A stretch of 64,000 nucleotides of DNA from UBA11222 sp049323435 (GTDB taxonomy: Bacteria > Pseudomonadota > Alphaproteobacteria > UBA11222), in assembly GCA_049323435.1 (NCBI GenBank), contig JBMOMX010000012.1, forward strand, positions 324,371 through 388,370, in the 5' to 3' direction. The notes beneath the pieces were generated by a model that was not told the DNA's origin, made no database searches, and saw only the letters and a program-made list of their open reading frames with translations. Every line of letters starts with the position of its first letter. The stretch's first letter is position 1. A program made the position numbers and the translations under genes. This document shows, piece by piece, positions 52,183-61,557 of this stretch.

Positions 52183-52267
52183 GTGTCTTGCTGTTTGTGC
52201 GAAGCTTCCTGATTGGCGGATCAGTTCAGGATTCGGGCATCAGGCTCAGTTGCCTGCGGCCCTGCTT

Positions 52268-53152
52268 CTATCTGGTGACCCCGACAGCCCGTAATGGCTG
52301 AACAATCCCCGGCTGTGCCAGTACGGGTTTTGCCGTTTCCGCTGCGACCTTGGTGTAAACACCGCGCAAACCTTTGACGGGGACAAGCGCGTTGGTAAGC
52401 CCAAGAACGGTTTCGGCCGCACCAAGAAACAAGACGCCGTCATCTGGCATCTGTTTCGCCATCCGCTCCAGCACATCCTTCTTGGTGGCCTGATCAAAAT
52501 ATATCAGCACATTGCGGCAGAAAATAATATCGAAATTACCCAGCCCGGAAAAGCTTGAAAGCAGATTACACTCTTTCAGCTGCACCATAGCCCGCACAGC
52601 TGAATCAATCTGCCACATTTCACCAATCTGCTTGAAATATTTCACCAGCATCTGGATGGGCAGGCCGCGCTGAACCTCAAACTGGCTGTACATTCCGGCG
52701 CGGGCTTTCTCAAGCACTTCCCTGGAAATATCTGTTCCGATAATATCAATACGCCAGCCTTGGAACGTCGCGGCCATTTCCTTTAACACCATGCTAATGG
52801 AATAGGGCTCCTGCCCCGTCGATGCGGCAGCGGACCAGATACGTAACTGGCGCTGCGACTGTCGAGCCGTGACAAATTTGGGCAATATTTCAAGCCGCAA
52901 ATTATCAAATGGAAGTTTGTCGCGGTAGAAGAATGACTCATTCGTCGTCATTGCCTCCATCACATCCTGGATAAGCTCCCGGTTTTTTCCCAGCCGGATT
53001 TCGCTTATCAGCTCGTTCAGGCCCGGAAGGTTACGTTTGCGCGCGATCGGTTGCAGCCTGCTTTCGACAAGATACATTTTGTCCTGACCAAGCACGAGCC
53101 CTGAACTGTTTTTCAGAAATGCCGCAAGAAATTCAAAATCACCTGGTTTCAT
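52268..53152 (-). CDS. cheR: Chemoreceptor methyltransferase CheR
   Basis: The 294-residue protein has the N-terminal helical domain (FLAAFLKNSSGLVL), SAM-binding IWSAAASTGQEPYSI, GTDISREVLEKAR and the CRNVLIYFD motif. It methylates receptor glutamates to adapt chemotaxis. It is last in the minus-strand che operon and overlaps cheB by 4 bases. Confidence 0.96.
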   Translation of the reverse strand: MKPGDFEFLAAFLKNSSGLVLGQDKMYLVESRLQPIARKRNLPGLNELISEIRLGKNRELIQDVMEAMTTNESFFYRDKLPFDNLRLEILPKFVTARQSQRQLRIWSAAASTGQEPYSISMVLKEMAATFQGWRIDIIGTDISREVLEKARAGMYSQFEVQRGLPIQMLVKYFKQIGEMWQIDSAVRAMVQLKECNLLSSFSGLGNFDIIFCRNVLIYFDQATKKDVLERMAKQMPDDGVLFLGAAETVLGLTNALVPVKGLRGVYTKVAAETAKPVLAQPGIVQPLRAVGVTR

Positions 53153-54336
53153 GCCGCCCCCCCCTGCAACAGGCGTTTAATCTGCAACGCCATCTCAGGC
53201 AACGCAATGACAGCACTGCACAATCCCGCTTCCGCGACGGCCCCTGGCATGCCCCATACCACACTGCTTTTTTCATCCTGCGCGACAAGTGTGCCGCCCG
53301 CATCAACCAGTTTTCGCCCGCCATCACGGCCATCATGACCCATGCCGGTCAGCACGACGGCAAGCGCCGTAGTGCCGTAAACAGCGGATATACTTTCAAA
53401 CATGGGATCAACCGCCGGCCGGCAGAAATTTACCTGAGGGTTCTGATCAAGTTGAACAATCTTGTCCACGCCCTTGCGTGCGACCGTCATATGAAAATTT
53501 CCCGGCGCTATTAGAACTTCTCCATTGCGCAGAACATCGCCATGCACGGCTTCACGCGCGGTGATACCCGTAAGATTATGAATATGTTCGGCAAGAATGG
53601 CGGTAAAAGTAGGCGGCATATGCTGCGTAATCAGCACGGGAACCTGAAGCGCGTTTTTCAGCCCGCCAAGCAGGGTAAACAGCGCCTGCGGCCCGCCAGT
53701 GGAAGAGCCAATCGCCAGTATATCGGGACGGTATTTTGATGGCGTCCGCAAAACAATCTGTTTGCTGGCATTATTTTCCGTGGCGACCGGTTTTGCTGCG
53801 CTATGGACAGGTACAGCGGCGCCTGGACCCGGGACAGCCGGTCTGCGCAGAGCCGCGGGTCCGCTACGCCCTTTTCTAAATGCCGCCCCAATTGCTTTGA
53901 CCTTTAACAGCAGGTCCCTTCGAAAATCTGCCGTCGCTGTGCCGCTTCGGGCGGATTCCGGTTTGGGCAGATAATCAACCGCGCCCATTGATAAAGCGCG
54001 AAGACTGATGTCCGCATTTCGCCTGGTCAAGGTGGAGGCCATCAAAACCTGGATATTGGGAACCAGACTGATTAATTTTGGCAGGGCGGTCAGACCATCC
54101 ATCTCCGGCATTTCAATGTCCAGAATGACAATTTCCGCATCACAGGATTTCACATTCTGTACAGCCTGCTGGCCGTTAAAAAAGGAACCCACGATCTTGC
54201 ATTCCGGATCAGAGGATAGCCAGCGATGAAGCATGCCTCGAATAACCGCTGAATCGTCAACCAGCATGATACGATAAGGCCCGCCGGTGTCCGCAGCTGC
54301 GGATTCAATGTTCTTAACCTGAGAAATAAAAGACAC
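53149..54336 (-). CDS. cheB: Chemotaxis response regulator methylesterase CheB
   Basis: The 395-residue protein has a receiver (VILDIEMPEMDGL; Asp near 73), a long Ala/Arg linker, and a methylesterase domain with Ser in IGSSTGGPQAL, His in ITQHMPP and Asp in GMGHDGRDGG. It removes receptor methyl groups and balances CheR. It lies between cheY and cheR. Confidence 0.96.
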   Translation of the reverse strand: MSFISQVKNIESAAADTGGPYRIMLVDDSAVIRGMLHRWLSSDPECKIVGSFFNGQQAVQNVKSCDAEIVILDIEMPEMDGLTALPKLISLVPNIQVLMASTLTRRNADISLRALSMGAVDYLPKPESARSGTATADFRRDLLLKVKAIGAAFRKGRSGPAALRRPAVPGPGAAVPVHSAAKPVATENNASKQIVLRTPSKYRPDILAIGSSTGGPQALFTLLGGLKNALQVPVLITQHMPPTFTAILAEHIHNLTGITAREAVHGDVLRNGEVLIAPGNFHMTVARKGVDKIVQLDQNPQVNFCRPAVDPMFESISAVYGTTALAVVLTGMGHDGRDGGRKLVDAGGTLVAQDEKSSVVWGMPGAVAEAGLCSAVIALPEMALQIKRLLQGGAA

Positions 54337-54368
54337 AAGATGCTACCTTTCATAATCTGATGCGGCTA

Positions 54369-54734
54369 TTACACCAGCCCTACTTCAACAAATTTGGTCT
54401 CAATTATTTCGCGGTCAAAAGGCTTCATAATATACTCGTTCGCGCCGGCCTGGATGGCCTCAGTTATATGCTTAATGTCATTCTCGGTAGTGCAGAACAC
54501 CACAATGGGTTTATCCCCGCTGGGTTCTTTGCGAAGCTGGCGCAAAAATTCAATTCCGTTCATGACAGGCATGTTCCAGTCCAGCAAAATTGCATCAGGC
54601 ATTTTGGTGCGGCAAATATTAAGTGCTTCCTGCCCATCAACTGCTTCAAAAATTTCGAATTTCATATCTTCAAGAATTTGCCTGGCAACTTTCCGGATAA
54701 CCCTTGAGTCATCCACAACAAGACAAGACTTCAT
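54369..54734 (-). CDS. cheY: Chemotaxis response regulator CheY
   Basis: This single-domain receiver of 121 residues has DD at 8-9, Asp52 in LLDWNMPVMNG, Thr/Ser in VVFCTTEND and Lys in IMKPFDRE. When phosphorylated by CheA it should bind the flagellar switch (FliM). It is in the che operon between cheW and cheB. Confidence 0.93.
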   Translation of the reverse strand: MKSCLVVDDSRVIRKVARQILEDMKFEIFEAVDGQEALNICRTKMPDAILLDWNMPVMNGIEFLRQLRKEPSGDKPIVVFCTTENDIKHITEAIQAGANEYIMKPFDREIIETKFVEVGLV

Positions 54735-54771
54735 TTGCCCACGCTCCTTTTATCAATGGTTACATTGATTT

Positions 54772-55266
54772 TTATGCCGCCATAGCCCCATTAAGTAACT
54801 GGATGACCTTATCCAATTGAATTACCACCATGAGCTTGTCATCAAGACGGAATATGCCTTCTGCAACATCGCGCAGTTTAACGTCCAGATTGGAAGGACT
54901 GCGCTCAAAAGATGACTCCTCCAAGCTTAAAACCTCACCCACTGCATCCACCAGAAGGCTGTAAGGTTCTCCCTGATATTCAATAACTACCGCCATAACC
55001 GGCGAGCCATGCGCGCGCCTTTCATAACCAAGCCGTTGACGTAAATCTATCGCGGTGACAATACGGCCGCGCAGATTCAGCACGCCTGCTATTTCCGGCG
55101 GCGCCATTGGCACATGCGCAAGCCGCGTAGGCGCAAAAACATCATGCACATCCAATACGGGAATTCCGAACAATTGCCCGCTGATATACATTGTTACAAA
55201 ATCAGAGGTTTCCTTGCTGCCTGATAGACGCGTCACTTCATCGGATTTTTTAGAATTTTGGCTCAT
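54772..55266 (-). CDS. cheW: Chemotaxis coupling protein CheW
   Basis: The 164-residue protein has the CheW SH3-like pair: DFVTMYISGQLFGIPVLDVHD, APPEIAGVLNLRGRIVTAIDLRQRL and YSLLVDAVGEVLSL. It couples receptors to CheA. It overlaps the cheA stop by 4 bases, which implies translational coupling. Confidence 0.95.
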   Translation of the reverse strand: MSQNSKKSDEVTRLSGSKETSDFVTMYISGQLFGIPVLDVHDVFAPTRLAHVPMAPPEIAGVLNLRGRIVTAIDLRQRLGYERRAHGSPVMAVVIEYQGEPYSLLVDAVGEVLSLEESSFERSPSNLDVKLRDVAEGIFRLDDKLMVVIQLDKVIQLLNGAMAA

Positions 55267-58064
55267 ACTGCTTCTCCGTATACTGACAGTGTTTCCGTCA
55301 GGCTGCGCAGCAGCGCGCCACGGTCCATTTTGACTACATAATCGGAAAACCCTACCTCACGCCCGCGTTCAAAATCATCAGCAGTGCCGTGGGCGCTGAT
55401 TGCAACAATAGGTGTTTCACCCCAGCGCTGGTCAGCCCTGATCATGGATGCGAGCTCAAAACCGCTTATGCCCGGCATTTCAATATCACTGACAATGGCG
55501 TCAAAAACCGCGCCTTCGTCACGAAGTTTAAGCGCCTCTTTTGCATTCTCTACGGCCGTAACCCGGTAGCCGGCCGCTGACAAAACAGGGCCCAGCATGT
55601 TGCGGAAGAACGGGCTGTCGTCAATCAGCAGAATGCGGCGCGCGGCCTTGACACGGGTTTTCCTGCTTTCTTCAAACCAGTCAGGGAAAGCCACCACAAG
55701 ATAATGGCTGACATCAATAACCTCGGTTGCGGCGCCAGCGATCACGGCGGTGCCAACCAAACCCGGTGTTTCAGTGGTCAGTTCGATTTTTAGCTTACTC
55801 TCGACGATATCAACTATTTCATCAACAGCCAGACCCATGGTGCGTGTTTCATCGGCAAACACCAGCATAGGCTGACGCCCCTCCGTGCGCAGTGAATATT
55901 TGTCTGAAACACGAACCAGCGGCATAAGCTGGCCGCGATACTGCACAACATCAAAGCCATTGGAAACTTCGATAGTGGTGCTGTCAATTTCCTCAAGCCG
56001 CGCAACCAGTGAAAGCGGCACCGCCTTTGGCGTTGCATCACCGGCTTTGAATATCAGCATGGAAATTATTTCATCTTTTGGATCAGTTACGCTGACCTCT
56101 GCTTTTTCTTCTTCCTGCTCAACCTTGACGTTACCATAAAGATTGGCAATGCCATTTGGATCCAGGATCATAATCACGCTGCCATCTCCCAGAATTGTGT
56201 TTCCTGAGAACACCGAGATATGGCGCAAGATAGGCGCAACAGGTTTAACGACAATTTCTTCTGTGTCATATACACGGTCCACAACGATACCAAACCGGAA
56301 CCCGCCCACCTGGGTAACGACGACAAAATCATCATTGCCGCGTACATTAGAATTGACGCCAGTGCTGTCATTTACAGCATCTTTGGCGCCCATGCGCAGC
56401 ACATCTCTCAGATAGACCAGCGGCAGAAGCTGCTCGCGCAGGCGCAACACAGGCGCATCCTTAATGCGTTCAATTTTGTGTTCAGAATTGCTTGACGCAC
56501 GGACAAGTTCAATAACGCTGATTTGCGGTATGGCAAAGCGCTCACCATTCGCCTCAACGATCAGCGCAGAAACAATAGCCAAGGTCAGCGGAATTTTGAC
56601 CGTGAATACCGATCCCTTGCCGGGTGTGGAGCGCACATCAACCGTACCGCCGATTTTCTCGATATTTGTGCGGACAACGTCCATGCCGACGCCGCGGCCT
56701 GAGACACTGGTAATTTTTTCCGCCGTTGAAAAACCTGCCTTGAAGATAAAATTGCCAATTTGCAGATCGGTCATTTCATCTAGTTCGGCTTCCGTAGCCA
56801 GGCCTGAGGAAATTGCCTTCTGCCTGATACGCTCAATATTCAGACCCGCGCCATCATCGGAAATCTGAATGATAACATGTCCGCCTTCGTGATAGGCGTT
56901 CAGTTTAATGTAACCAAGCTCGTTTTTACCGTCTTTCAGCCGTATCTCCGGCAGTTCAAGGCCATGATCAGCGGAATTCCGTATCATGTGCGTAAGCGGA
57001 TCTTTGATAAGTTCCAGCACCTGACGGTCCAGTTCCGTTTCGGCGCCGATCATCCGAAGTTCGATTTTTTTGCCAAGTTCGTGGCTTAAATCGCGCACAA
57101 TCCGCGGCAGTTTCTGCCAGGCGTTTCCGATCGGCTGCATGCGGGTCTTCATTACCCCTTCCTGCAACTCAGTCGTAACCAGATTCAAACGCTGAAGCGG
57201 AACCTTGAATTTGCTGTCATCCTGCTCGCGTACTATTTGCATCAGCTGATTGCGGGTAAGCACAAGCTCGCTAACCATCGTCATCATATCTTCCAGCAGA
57301 TCTACCGTAACGCGGACGGTTTGATTAGCAACAGAAGTGTCGGAATTTTTGTGCGCCGAATCCATATCCGATTTTTTGCCCGTAACATTTGATTTCGTTT
57401 TAGCGGCAGTTACAGCTACAGGCTCATCATCTTCCGCGTGATCTTCATCGGCAATCGCGGCTGAAGGCTCAGATGAATCATCCTGCATGTCCTCCGGCCC
57501 TGGCGCCGACCTGAATGCCGCTTCCAGTTCGTCGAGCGTCACTTCGCCTGGTTGTAATTCACGGCCAAGCACATTGATGCTCTTGCTGTCGTCCACTTCC
57601 GCTTTGGGATTGCTTTTCGCCTCCGCAGGTTTTGGCGCAGCCAGTTTCGCCGCAGCGGGTTTTGGCGCCGCAACAGGCGTGGATACCTTGCCCGAGGCGA
57701 CTTCGTTCAGACGGTCGATAAGCTCTTTATCATCGCCCTCCGGTTCACATTCATTAGCTTCCAGATCGGCAAGAATGGATTTAATGGCGTCAATGGATTT
57801 TAGAATTAAACTGACCGCTTCGGTCGTTACTTCCAGTTCGCCATCACGAAATTTTCCCAGAATATTTTCAGATGCATGCGCAACGGATTCGAGACGCGGA
57901 AGCCCCAGAAATCCGCAAGTTCCTTTGACAGTGTGAACAAGGCGGAAAATATTGTTTAAAACGGCCTTGTCCGTGGGATCTTTTTCAAATCGAACCAGTT
58001 CAAGGTCAACGACATCGAGACTTTCATTCGTCTCTGTGAGAAATTCGTTAAGTAAATCATCCAT
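55263..58064 (-). CDS. cheA: Chemotaxis histidine kinase CheA with extra CheW-like and receiver domains
   Basis: From ATG 58064 (MDDLLNEFLTETNESLD) the protein has about 933 residues; eight open codons upstream are not conserved. Order: Hpt domain with H44 (RLVHTVKGTCGFLG), acidic linker, dimerisation domain (NQTVRVTVDLLEDMMTMVSE), ATPase with GRGVGMDVVRTNIEKIGGT, a CheW-like domain (RFAIPQISVIELVRA), a second CheW-like domain (SMLIFKAGDATPKAVPLSLV) and a receiver (ILLIDDSPFFRNMLGPVLSA, VSDIEMPGISG). It heads the che operon. A near-CtrA site lies about 90 bases upstream. Confidence 0.95.
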   Translation of the reverse strand: MDDLLNEFLTETNESLDVVDLELVRFEKDPTDKAVLNNIFRLVHTVKGTCGFLGLPRLESVAHASENILGKFRDGELEVTTEAVSLILKSIDAIKSILADLEANECEPEGDDKELIDRLNEVASGKVSTPVAAPKPAAAKLAAPKPAEAKSNPKAEVDDSKSINVLGRELQPGEVTLDELEAAFRSAPGPEDMQDDSSEPSAAIADEDHAEDDEPVAVTAAKTKSNVTGKKSDMDSAHKNSDTSVANQTVRVTVDLLEDMMTMVSELVLTRNQLMQIVREQDDSKFKVPLQRLNLVTTELQEGVMKTRMQPIGNAWQKLPRIVRDLSHELGKKIELRMIGAETELDRQVLELIKDPLTHMIRNSADHGLELPEIRLKDGKNELGYIKLNAYHEGGHVIIQISDDGAGLNIERIRQKAISSGLATEAELDEMTDLQIGNFIFKAGFSTAEKITSVSGRGVGMDVVRTNIEKIGGTVDVRSTPGKGSVFTVKIPLTLAIVSALIVEANGERFAIPQISVIELVRASSNSEHKIERIKDAPVLRLREQLLPLVYLRDVLRMGAKDAVNDSTGVNSNVRGNDDFVVVTQVGGFRFGIVVDRVYDTEEIVVKPVAPILRHISVFSGNTILGDGSVIMILDPNGIANLYGNVKVEQEEEKAEVSVTDPKDEIISMLIFKAGDATPKAVPLSLVARLEEIDSTTIEVSNGFDVVQYRGQLMPLVRVSDKYSLRTEGRQPMLVFADETRTMGLAVDEIVDIVESKLKIELTTETPGLVGTAVIAGAATEVIDVSHYLVVAFPDWFEESRKTRVKAARRILLIDDSPFFRNMLGPVLSAAGYRVTAVENAKEALKLRDEGAVFDAIVSDIEMPGISGFELASMIRADQRWGETPIVAISAHGTADDFERGREVGFSDYVVKMDRGALLRSLTETLSVYGEAV

Positions 58065-58151
58065 ATCGGTAACCCCGGTTGAACCCAAAAATTTGGATAT
58101 TTGGGTAAAGGACTATGTCCGCCTGTACCCAATACCGATACCGGATTGATG

Positions 58152-58166
58152 TTAAGAAGCCGTAAA
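58152..58166 (-). promoter_or_regulatory. Near-match CtrA site upstream of cheA
   Basis: TTAA-GAAGCCG-TAAA matches TTAA-N7-TTAA at seven of eight defined positions. It lies 88 bases before the cheA start and just after the chpT stop, where the che promoter is expected. The match is imperfect. Confidence 0.4.
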
Positions 58167-58174
58167 GTTGGACA

Positions 58175-58819
58175 CTATCCAGCGTGATCTGCAATAATAG
58201 ATTTCAGACTTAACTGATCGGCGGTCAGGTTTACGCCGATTTTTGTCCCGGCAAGGCGCGCAATCAGACCTGTGTAATAGGCCTGCGCCGCCCGTGGCGC
58301 CAGTCCCGCCAGCCCCTTTTCACCGCCGATAATTTCTTCGAATGATTCGATCGGGCGGATCATTGGCGCCTGAGCAACAATTTCGATGCTACTTGCGCCG
58401 CTGTTTCTCGTCAGTATCGCGGTAACGGTGCCGCCGCGCGGCAACGCTTCTGCGGCAAGAAATGCTGTATTTACGAGCAGTTTGGCCGGCATGCGTTCGA
58501 GCTGACCGGCATCGCACTGCCATTCCAGCGCGACCTTGTGGTCATCCAGAATTGCCGCTGTTGCCTTCTTTGCCTCGCCCATATCAATCAGACCGCCAGG
58601 ACCGCCAGAAGCGCCATAGGCAAGTCTGGCGAATTGCAGCCTGTGCGCCGTCCTGCTGGCACTCTGCGTGATCAGGCGAATGGCCATTTCCCGCATTTCC
58701 TGATCACTTTCGTCCGCCATAACCTCCAGGCCATTGATTATAGCGCCCACCGGGCTGACCAGATCATGACACAGCCGGGAGCAGAGCAATGAAACCAGTT
58801 CAAACCCTTCCATATCCAT
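58175..58819 (-). CDS. chpT: Histidine phosphotransferase ChpT
   Basis: The protein of about 214 residues starts at ATG 58819 (MDMEGFELVSLL) with GGGGGAG about 12 bases upstream; a GTG at 58831 is too close to that site. Its LCSRLCHDLVSPVGAIINGLEVM block holds the phospho-His (H18) and defines the ChpT/DHp fold; the C-terminal half is a degenerate ATPase-like domain. ChpT moves phosphate from CckA to CtrA and CpdR. It lies upstream of the che operon on the same strand. Confidence 0.93.
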   Translation of the reverse strand: MDMEGFELVSLLCSRLCHDLVSPVGAIINGLEVMADESDQEMREMAIRLITQSASRTAHRLQFARLAYGASGGPGGLIDMGEAKKATAAILDDHKVALEWQCDAGQLERMPAKLLVNTAFLAAEALPRGGTVTAILTRNSGASSIEIVAQAPMIRPIESFEEIIGGEKGLAGLAPRAAQAYYTGLIARLAGTKIGVNLTADQLSLKSIIADHAG

Positions 58820-58855
58820 CTGCGATTTCACTCCCCCAAAAGTTAAAACAGGATA

Positions 58856-58870
58856 TTAATGAGTACTTAA
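58856..58870 (-). promoter_or_regulatory. CtrA-binding box upstream of chpT and cysQ
   Basis: TTAA-TGAGTAC-TTAA is a perfect CtrA full site, 37 bases before the chpT ATG and 90 before the divergent cysQ. Its closeness to chpT suggests CtrA controls the gene of its own phosphodonor. More TTAA half-sites occur at about 58843 and 58900. Confidence 0.7.
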
Positions 58871-58959
58871 ATACTTGATCAGCTATGGTAAACAAAATGT
58901 TAATTCATCTGCCCTATTTGTCAGGACGGATTTAGCGAGAGAAGAACAGAGGTAAATAA

Positions 58960-59772
58960 ATGACGCTTGCGCCTGCTGAACAAATGGCTCTGACGCTGGC
59001 TGTACGCGATATCGCAGTGCGGGCCGGAACGATCATTATGCAATATTACGAAGGCGAGAAGGATATCCGCCAGAAAACCGACGCTTCTCCGGTCACAATT
59101 GCCGATGAAGCAGCCGAGCATTATATCATCGCGGCGCTTGGCGCACTCACGCCTGAAATTCCGGTTATTGCCGAAGAGCTGGCTGCGGCGGGAAAATTGC
59201 CTGTCGTGAAAAATCGCTATTGGATGGTGGACCCGCTTGATGGCACCAAGGAATTTATCGACAGAAATGGTGAGTTTACCGTCAATATCGCTCTGATCGA
59301 AAATGGCGTGCCAACGATAGGTGTGGTATATGCGCCAGCCATCCAGCGTATGTTTTATTCCGCGGGTCCGGGGGCCACATATGAGCAGAAAATAGATCCG
59401 CATCAGGGGCCAAGCCGCAAACCGGACAGCCCGCCAAAAGAAATTCGTGCGCGCAAACCCGCTCAGGATGGTTTTATCGTCATCGCCAGCCGGTCGCACC
59501 GGGACAAAAAAACTGATGAGTTTCTGGCGGCCTATCACGTCAAGGACATCATCACCGCAGGATCGTCACTGAAATTCTGCGTATTGGCAGCGGGCGAGGC
59601 CGATCTTTACCCGCGTCACGGCCCAACCATGGAATGGGATACTGCTGCCGGTCAAGCAGTGCTTTGCGGCGCAGGCGGACGCGTGACCTTTATGGACGGC
59701 ACACCATTTACCTATGGCAAACCGGATTTTCGCAATCCGCATTTTATTGCCTGGGGTGCGCAGAAGGATTAA
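58960..59772 (+). CDS. cysQ: 3'(2'),5'-bisphosphate nucleotidase CysQ
   Basis: The 270-residue phosphatase of the inositol monophosphatase superfamily has DASPVTIADEAAE, the metal-binding VDPLDGTKEFIDRNGEFTVN and a late GPTMEWDTAAGQAVL. It hydrolyses PAP, a by-product of sulfate assimilation, to AMP. GAGGTAA precedes the ATG. It diverges from chpT. Confidence 0.93.
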   Translation: MTLAPAEQMALTLAVRDIAVRAGTIIMQYYEGEKDIRQKTDASPVTIADEAAEHYIIAALGALTPEIPVIAEELAAAGKLPVVKNRYWMVDPLDGTKEFIDRNGEFTVNIALIENGVPTIGVVYAPAIQRMFYSAGPGATYEQKIDPHQGPSRKPDSPPKEIRARKPAQDGFIVIASRSHRDKKTDEFLAAYHVKDIITAGSSLKFCVLAAGEADLYPRHGPTMEWDTAAGQAVLCGAGGRVTFMDGTPFTYGKPDFRNPHFIAWGAQKD

Positions 59773-59796
59773 GCGCCCCTAAAAGAAAAAGGGCGC
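59773..59796. repeat. Hairpin between cysQ and the convergent gene
   Basis: GCGCCC and GGGCGC form a 6-bp stem around a loop of mostly A (plus strand), directly after the cysQ stop. It may serve as a weak terminator; no external T-tract is seen. Confidence 0.4.
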
Positions 59797-59805
59797 AGCG
59801 ATGGA

Positions 59806-60180
59806 TTAATTGTCCACCGGCCACACTTCGCCAAGAACCCGGAACGCACTGGCGGCGCAGGGCCAGCCGGCATAATGCGCGGCATGGGATATCATGCCCT
59901 CAAGCTGCTCGCGCTTTACGCCGAGATTTTTTGCGCCAGCAAAATGGATACGCTGTTCGGCCTCCCGGTTCAGCGCGACCAGAATCGTGCAGGTGATCAG
60001 CGAGCGCGTCTCCAGCGGCATTTCATCCCCCTGCCAGACATCACCAAACAGATGTTCCATCGTGTAACGCGAAAATGCTTCAGGAACGGATGAACGGCTG
60101 GAGGATGGATTGCGCGGCTGTCCCTCGGTCAGCTTCTTGAAAAATGCGATTCCCTTTTTGCGTTTTTCTTCGTTAGACAT
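59806..60180 (-). CDS. Carboxymuconolactone decarboxylase-family protein
   Basis: The 124-residue helical protein shows the family pattern FSRYTMEHLFGDVW, RSLITCTILVALNREAEQRIHFAGAKNLG and a late EGMISHAAHYAGWPCAASAF. There is no AhpD-type CxxC, so it is nearer the PcaC branch than the peroxidase branch. The reaction here is unknown. It lies just beyond the acyl-CoA dehydrogenase pair on the same strand, separated by a palindromic repeat. Confidence 0.85.
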   Translation of the reverse strand: MSNEEKRKKGIAFFKKLTEGQPRNPSSSRSSVPEAFSRYTMEHLFGDVWQGDEMPLETRSLITCTILVALNREAEQRIHFAGAKNLGVKREQLEGMISHAAHYAGWPCAASAFRVLGEVWPVDN

Positions 60181-60206
60181 ATTTGCTGGCCCTTTCTTAA
60201 TGATGC

Positions 60207-60266
60207 GTCATCCTGAACGAAGCAAAGAATCCCATGAAAGAGATCCTTCGTTTCGCTCAGAAGGAC
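60207..60266. repeat. Palindromic repeat element, family B (copy 2)
   Basis: The ends are GTCATCCTGAACGAAGCAAAG and GATCCTTCGTTTCGCTCAGAAGGAC, an imperfect inverted repeat of the same family as 2668-2735. It lies between the acyl-CoA dehydrogenase stop and the next gene. Confidence 0.7.
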
Positions 60267-60279
60267 AGCGGGTAAATGA

Positions 60280-61542
60280 TCACGAAACAGTGTTTTTTGG
60301 CACATCCTTGAATGGACGGTCCATACCGGTCATCGTTTCCTTCGGCATTCCCAGCACCCGTTCCGAGATAATATTGCGCTGGATTTCGTCGGTGCCGCCT
60401 GCAATCGACGCGGCTGGCGTAGAGACCAGCACCTCTGCGATCACCCCATTCATCGGGCTGTCCGCACCGGAAAGCATGGCATCGGCTTCATTGATCAGCG
60501 TGTGCACACTAGCGGACGCCCGCGCAATATGACTGCCGATCAGTTTTCCCAGCGATCCTTCCGGACCTTGCGGGCGTCCCATCTGCTGTGCGGCGCGGGC
60601 GCGGCGCGCCGTCCATTTCGCCGCATTATACAGCGTCAGCAGTTTGGCCATTTCCTGGCGCACTACTGGATCCGTATTTTTGCCTGCCGCTTTGGCCCGC
60701 TCAATGACCAGATCGGCGCGCCCGGCGCGCTGCGGATACCATTTATAGGGCTCGTTATGTTTGGCGGTTTCAATGCGTTCCTGCTCATAGGCGCGGCCCT
60801 TGCGCACCTGGCCCTGCCCCGGCACTGCGGCAACGCCATCGGCGGCGAACCGGCGTTCGTGCATCAGCGTGGTGGTCGCCACCTTCCATCCTTCGCCCAG
60901 GCTGCCCACCAGAAATTCAGGCGGCACCACGGCGTCGGTAAAGAACACCTGGTTGAAGGAGGCATGACCATTCATCTGGCGCAGCGGCTGCACCACAACA
61001 CCCGGCTGTTCGATCTCGATGATGAAATAGGACAGGCCCTGATGCTTGGGCACATTCCAGTCGGTGCGCGCCAGCAAAATGCCGTACTGGGCATGATGTG
61101 CGCTGGTAGTCCACACTTTCTGGCCATTGATGATCCATTTGCCATCTTTCAGATCGGCGCGCGTCACCGCACCCGCCATATCGGAACCGCTGCCCGGTTC
61201 ACTGAAAAGCTGGCACCAATTATCTTCGCCTGTCAGCATCCGGCGGATGAATTTATCCTTCAGAAAGTCTGAGCCATGATCGAACAAAGTGGCGGCGGCC
61301 AGCATCCGAATGCCGCTGCGGGCCACGCCAAGCGCGCCCATATTGCGGAATTCACTCTCAACTACAGCATCAAATTTAACGGGTAAGCCCTTGCCATACC
61401 ATTTTTTTGGCCAGGACGGCATTCCCCAGCCGCTATCCGCCAGCAGGCTGCGCCATTGCACCAGGTCAAGCTCCGGGTTCCAGTTGGCCTGCAACCATTC
61501 CCGAACCTCTGCGCGTATGGATTCTTCGGTAAATTCACTCAT
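60280..61542 (-). CDS. Acyl-CoA dehydrogenase, larger subunit-like (420 aa)
   Basis: The protein has the acyl-CoA dehydrogenase fold: WCQLFSEPGSGSDMAGA for FAD, GQKVWTTSAHHAQYGILLART, a long middle insertion (RKGRAYEQERIETAKHNEP) and a C-terminal IAGGTDEIQRNIISERVLG. The usual YEGT glutamate is replaced by AGGT, as in paired FadE26/28-type enzymes that work as heteromers. It is 15 bases downstream of the second dehydrogenase on the same strand. Confidence 0.9.
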   Translation of the reverse strand: MSEFTEESIRAEVREWLQANWNPELDLVQWRSLLADSGWGMPSWPKKWYGKGLPVKFDAVVESEFRNMGALGVARSGIRMLAAATLFDHGSDFLKDKFIRRMLTGEDNWCQLFSEPGSGSDMAGAVTRADLKDGKWIINGQKVWTTSAHHAQYGILLARTDWNVPKHQGLSYFIIEIEQPGVVVQPLRQMNGHASFNQVFFTDAVVPPEFLVGSLGEGWKVATTTLMHERRFAADGVAAVPGQGQVRKGRAYEQERIETAKHNEPYKWYPQRAGRADLVIERAKAAGKNTDPVVRQEMAKLLTLYNAAKWTARRARAAQQMGRPQGPEGSLGKLIGSHIARASASVHTLINEADAMLSGADSPMNGVIAEVLVSTPAASIAGGTDEIQRNIISERVLGMPKETMTGMDRPFKDVPKNTVS

Positions 61543-61557
61543 TGCAATTCCCCATGC

